Shown: piece after piece, positions 6,266 to 8,223 of the stretch
How positions within the stretch are numbered: position 1 is the stretch's first letter
Layout: each line of letters starts with the position of its first letter
Source of the DNA: an uncultured Clostridia bacterium
GTDB taxonomy: Bacteria > Bacillota > Clostridia > TANB77 > CAG-508
Direction of reading: 5' to 3'
NCBI GenBank assembly: GCA_947629805.1
Contig: CANRFE010000058.1
Location: 1-8,223 of the forward strand
Length of the DNA stretch: 8,223 nucleotides
Notes under the pieces: model-generated
Databases searched by the model: none
What the model saw: the letters and a program-made list of their open reading frames with translations, nothing else
What the model was told of the DNA's origin: nothing
Made by a program: the position numbers and the translations under genes

Positions 6266-7642
6266 CTATTCTTCTTTATTTAACTCTTCTAATTTACGAT
6301 ATTGATTGATATAGTCTATTACATTATAAGGTGTTCCTTGGAAAATCATAGTATATTCTTCTTGCCCATTATTAACTGTAGAATAAACTGTCTCTAAACA
6401 AACCTCTATAATTGGTTTTCCCAAAAAGTTTACTAAACCATATTGGGTTACTTTTTTTTCTTTTTCCTCTTCTATTTTAGAAACAACAATTCCTTTTATA
6501 TCTGGAATAAGCAATATATTGTTTAAGTTTTTATCATCTGCTATACATCCAATGCCATCATATTCAATTGGTAAAATTAAGTTTCCTCTTTTATCATATA
6601 AACCCCATTTTCCATTTTGCTTTACAGGAATTGCATTATTATATAAAAGATATGGATTTTTAATATTGTTGTTTTGGAATTGTGTTGTATCCACTCCAAT
6701 TTGATCATACTCCAAATAGATTAGGATTTTTCCATTTTTTTCAATAACGCCTTGTTTATTATTGCTCGTTGCTAAATATAAATTTAAATCTTTATCAATT
6801 TGTTTTAAGCTATCATATTGTGGTCTTACTTTAGTTTCTCCCTCTGCTGTAATAATTCCTACTTTATTTTCTTCTGTTCTTACAATAAATTCTTGTGTAC
6901 TTTCAATAAATTCAATTTCTGTATATTTGGTTCCTACAATTTCTTTTCCTTCTAAATTAGAAATACCATAACGAATATTCTTTGTATTTGCATTCGTTTC
7001 TGTATTTTCTACATTTTGCACTACCATTAAATTATATAACAATGCTTTTTGATTTTGGAAATTAGTAGATACGGCTGACGTTGTATAAGCTTGTGTATAG
7101 TAATTTGCATAATAAGGCAAAGTATAAATCGTAATACTATTTTTTTCTGGTTCATAATAAAATTTCAAATTACACGCTAAACTAATTCCCTCTGCTGTAA
7201 TATATAATTTGTTGTTGATTTTTTTAATAGGTGCATTTATGGTATAATATGTATAATCTAATTGATCTGAAGGTGTTTTATAAATAGTAGCAGAATCCTG
7301 TTCAAAGGTACAAATTTCATTTTCACTTTCTAAATAACATTGTGATGCATCTTCTGAATATTGTTTATAACCACCATTATAATAATTATAGCCTATGAAA
7401 GAAGCAATATCTCTAAGCGATACATAAACTGTATCTTGCTCATAAACAAATACATCATCACTTGTTAAAGAAACTCGTTTTCCATCTACCCTAAATTTAA
7501 ATAGTTGTTGTTGCAAATAATAAATCGTAATAAATAAAATAATGCTAATAACGAACAACATAACAATTAAAATGCTTATCCATAGCATAATTTTCTTTGT
7601 TTTTTTATCTTTTCCTTCTTGGTTTGTACCAATAATTTCCAT
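6266..7642 (-). CDS. Membrane-anchored WG-repeat protein with stalk (Cu-amine-oxidase-N-like) domain
   Basis: This 458-residue protein has a short cytoplasmic lysine-rich start, one hydrophobic helix (about 19-42), and an extracellular remainder (signal anchor, no obvious cleavage site). Residues 52-85 (VDGKRV, then TVYVSLRDIASFIGY) and 143-174 (KLYITAEGISLACNLKFYY) resemble the copper amine oxidase N-terminal/stalk domain common on clostridial surface proteins. Five WG-type repeats follow, starting near RYGISNLEGK (224), KVGIITAEGE (260), KQGVIEKNGK (296), KWGLYDKRGN (345) and QYGLVNFLGK (400). Only the fourth keeps the W of the WG pair. These repeats form beta-rich folds of poorly known function. 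No catalytic motif is visible. ATG with AGGAGG at 7648-7653, five bases upstream, and a strong promoter at 7686-7714 support the start. It is likely cotranscribed with tyrS. A role in surface structure or ligand binding is only a guess. Confidence 0.85.
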   Translation of the reverse strand: MEIIGTNQEGKDKKTKKIMLWISILIVMLFVISIILFITIYYLQQQLFKFRVDGKRVSLTSDDVFVYEQDTVYVSLRDIASFIGYNYYNGGYKQYSEDASQCYLESENEICTFEQDSATIYKTPSDQLDYTYYTINAPIKKINNKLYITAEGISLACNLKFYYEPEKNSITIYTLPYYANYYTQAYTTSAVSTNFQNQKALLYNLMVVQNVENTETNANTKNIRYGISNLEGKEIVGTKYTEIEFIESTQEFIVRTEENKVGIITAEGETKVRPQYDSLKQIDKDLNLYLATSNNKQGVIEKNGKILIYLEYDQIGVDTTQFQNNNIKNPYLLYNNAIPVKQNGKWGLYDKRGNLILPIEYDGIGCIADDKNLNNILLIPDIKGIVVSKIEEEKEKKVTQYGLVNFLGKPIIEVCLETVYSTVNNGQEEYTMIFQGTPYNVIDYINQYRKLEELNKEE

Positions 7643-7685
7643 AAATTCCTCCTGTTTTCTTTTGTGTTTTATTTCCTCTACTTCT

Positions 7686-7714
7686 ATTCTAACTCTTTCT
7701 CTTCATTTCGTCAA
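7686..7714 (-). promoter_or_regulatory. Sigma-A-type promoter for the WG-repeat gene and tyrS
   Basis: On the minus strand, TTGACG (7709-7714) and TAGAAT (7686-7691) are separated by exactly 17 bases. Each hexamer differs from consensus at one position. Transcription would begin about 35-40 bases before the ATG at 7642. The short leader leaves no room for a riboswitch. This is the only convincing promoter for tyrS in the window. Confidence 0.75.
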
Positions 7715-7737
7715 TAACTTTACGTTACAGAAATCAT

Positions 7738-7778
7738 AAAATCAATTGCTTCCAATATATTTGGAAGCAATTGATTTT
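7738..7778 (-). terminator. Long hairpin, probable terminator of the upstream surface-protein gene
   Basis: An 18-bp perfect stem (7738-7755 with 7761-7778, loop tatat) lies 27 bases after the last stop of the partial gene at the right edge, and just upstream of the promoter for the next unit. The T-rich part, TTTT, is inside the stem, and only ATGATTT follows on the minus strand. The U-tract is therefore weaker than in the other two terminators. It could work as a terminator in either direction or as an mRNA 3'-end stabiliser. Confidence 0.7.
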
Positions 7779-7792
7779 GATAGAATTTTTCT

Positions 7793-7816
7793 ATTATTGA
7801 CTATATTATTGACTAT
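7793..7816. repeat. 12-bp perfect tandem duplication covering the stop codon
   Basis: The unit attattgactat occurs twice head to tail (7793-7804 and 7805-7816). It covers the 3' end of the partial surface-protein gene, so its last codons and TAA stop (Tyr-Ser-Gln-stop) are repeated immediately after the first stop. This looks like a recent slippage duplication with little effect on the protein. Confidence 0.8.
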
Positions 7817-8223
7817 ATTGAATGGTATAACCTTCTACGGTTTCGTTCGTTTTTTGACAACTCAAGCTCCATCCAGTTTGCTTTGTTTGCGTAACCGTAT
7901 GAGACCAATTTTCAACATAATCCCATACCGTAAAGGATTTCGTGATTTCACAGCCAGAAGCAAATCCGGTGAACATGAATCCAAGAACGATCTCTATATT
8001 CATATCTTGACTCATCATAAGCTTGATCATGATCATACGCTATATGTGTACAAGTAACATTCTGACTTGTATAAACAGGTGTATTATAACATTCTCCTCC
8101 ATTCTGAGTATCTCCTATATGGGTATGTGTCTTTACTGCAATTTCAATTGGACCTTTTATCGTTTCTTTTGCATTTCCTGCATTATCTATCGTTAAAATA
8201 TGTAAATACCAACTACCTACATT
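7806..8223 (-). pseudogene. 3' end of a secreted/surface protein gene, frameshifted near its end (partial)
   Basis: The gene enters from the right edge, so its start is not visible. In the frame beginning at 8223 it reads VGSWYLHILTIDNAGNAKE, typical of the last strands of Ig/Fn3-like domains in clostridial surface proteins. A Cys/His-containing tail follows (THTHIGDTQNGGECY, then NVTCTH, then SWIHVH), and this frame stops at 7948-7950. A second frame continues TGFASGCEITKSFTVWDYV to GWSLSCQ and stops at 7806-7808. Joining the frames at 7968-7971 would give HVHTGFASGC, echoing the HTHIGDTQNGGEC segment. The DNA reads CACC where CACACC would keep one frame, so a two-base loss is the simplest explanation. 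It could be a true pseudogene, a slightly shortened working protein (91 residues visible before the first stop), or a sequence error. The ligand and anchoring mode are unknown; no LPXTG motif is visible in the tail. Confidence 0.65.

Noticed and set aside
7746..8057. Plus-strand open frame of 103 codons opposite the frameshifted surface-protein gene
   Set aside because: It would start with TTG inside the 18-bp hairpin and has no ribosome binding site. The minus-strand reading has recognisable Ig-like residues (DNAGN) and the paired Cys/His motifs.

Overview
The window is strongly AT-rich, uses the standard code with TAG and TAA stops, and has AGGAGG-type ribosome binding sites and short intergenic gaps. 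The protein sequences look like those of low-GC Firmicutes. I would place it in an (uncultured) Clostridia-like lineage, as inference only. Every gene I can support lies on the minus strand, so transcription runs from the right end to the left end of the window.

In order of transcription, the right edge (8223 to 7806) holds the 3' end of a gene for a secreted or surface protein with an Ig/Fn3-like domain end and a Cys/His-containing tail. Its reading frame is broken near 7968-7971. An 18-bp perfect hairpin (7738-7778) follows. A good sigma-A-type promoter (7686-7714) then drives a membrane-anchored protein with a copper-amine-oxidase-N-like (stalk) domain and about five WG-type repeats (7642 to 6266). 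Tyrosyl-tRNA synthetase tyrS (6198 to 4972) follows after 67 bases, probably in the same operon and without a T-box leader. A hairpin/U-tract terminator at 4927-4956 closes this unit.

The second unit starts from a plausible extended -10 promoter (4829-4837), preceded by an 11-bp tandem repeat. It encodes a MacB/LolD-type ABC ATPase (4792 to 4091) and a very large FtsX-like permease (4018 to 821) that carries a predicted extracellular coiled coil of nearly 290 residues. Ribose-5-phosphate isomerase A, rpiA (749 to 75), comes last, and a strong bidirectional-looking terminator (41-74) abuts its stop codon. The two ABC genes form one transporter of the mechanotransmission (MacB/FtsX) class with unknown substrate. 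rpiA (pentose phosphate pathway) and tyrS (translation) are housekeeping genes that happen to be neighbours.

A palindromic, REPIN-like sequence sits at the 3' end of the ATPase gene. A shortened copy sits at the 3' end of the permease gene. No RNA gene, CRISPR array, IS element, integrase or phage gene is visible. The most unusual items are the coiled-coil permease, the paired 3'-end repeats, and the frameshifted surface-protein gene with a duplicated stop codon. None of these amounts to a demonstrable new system.
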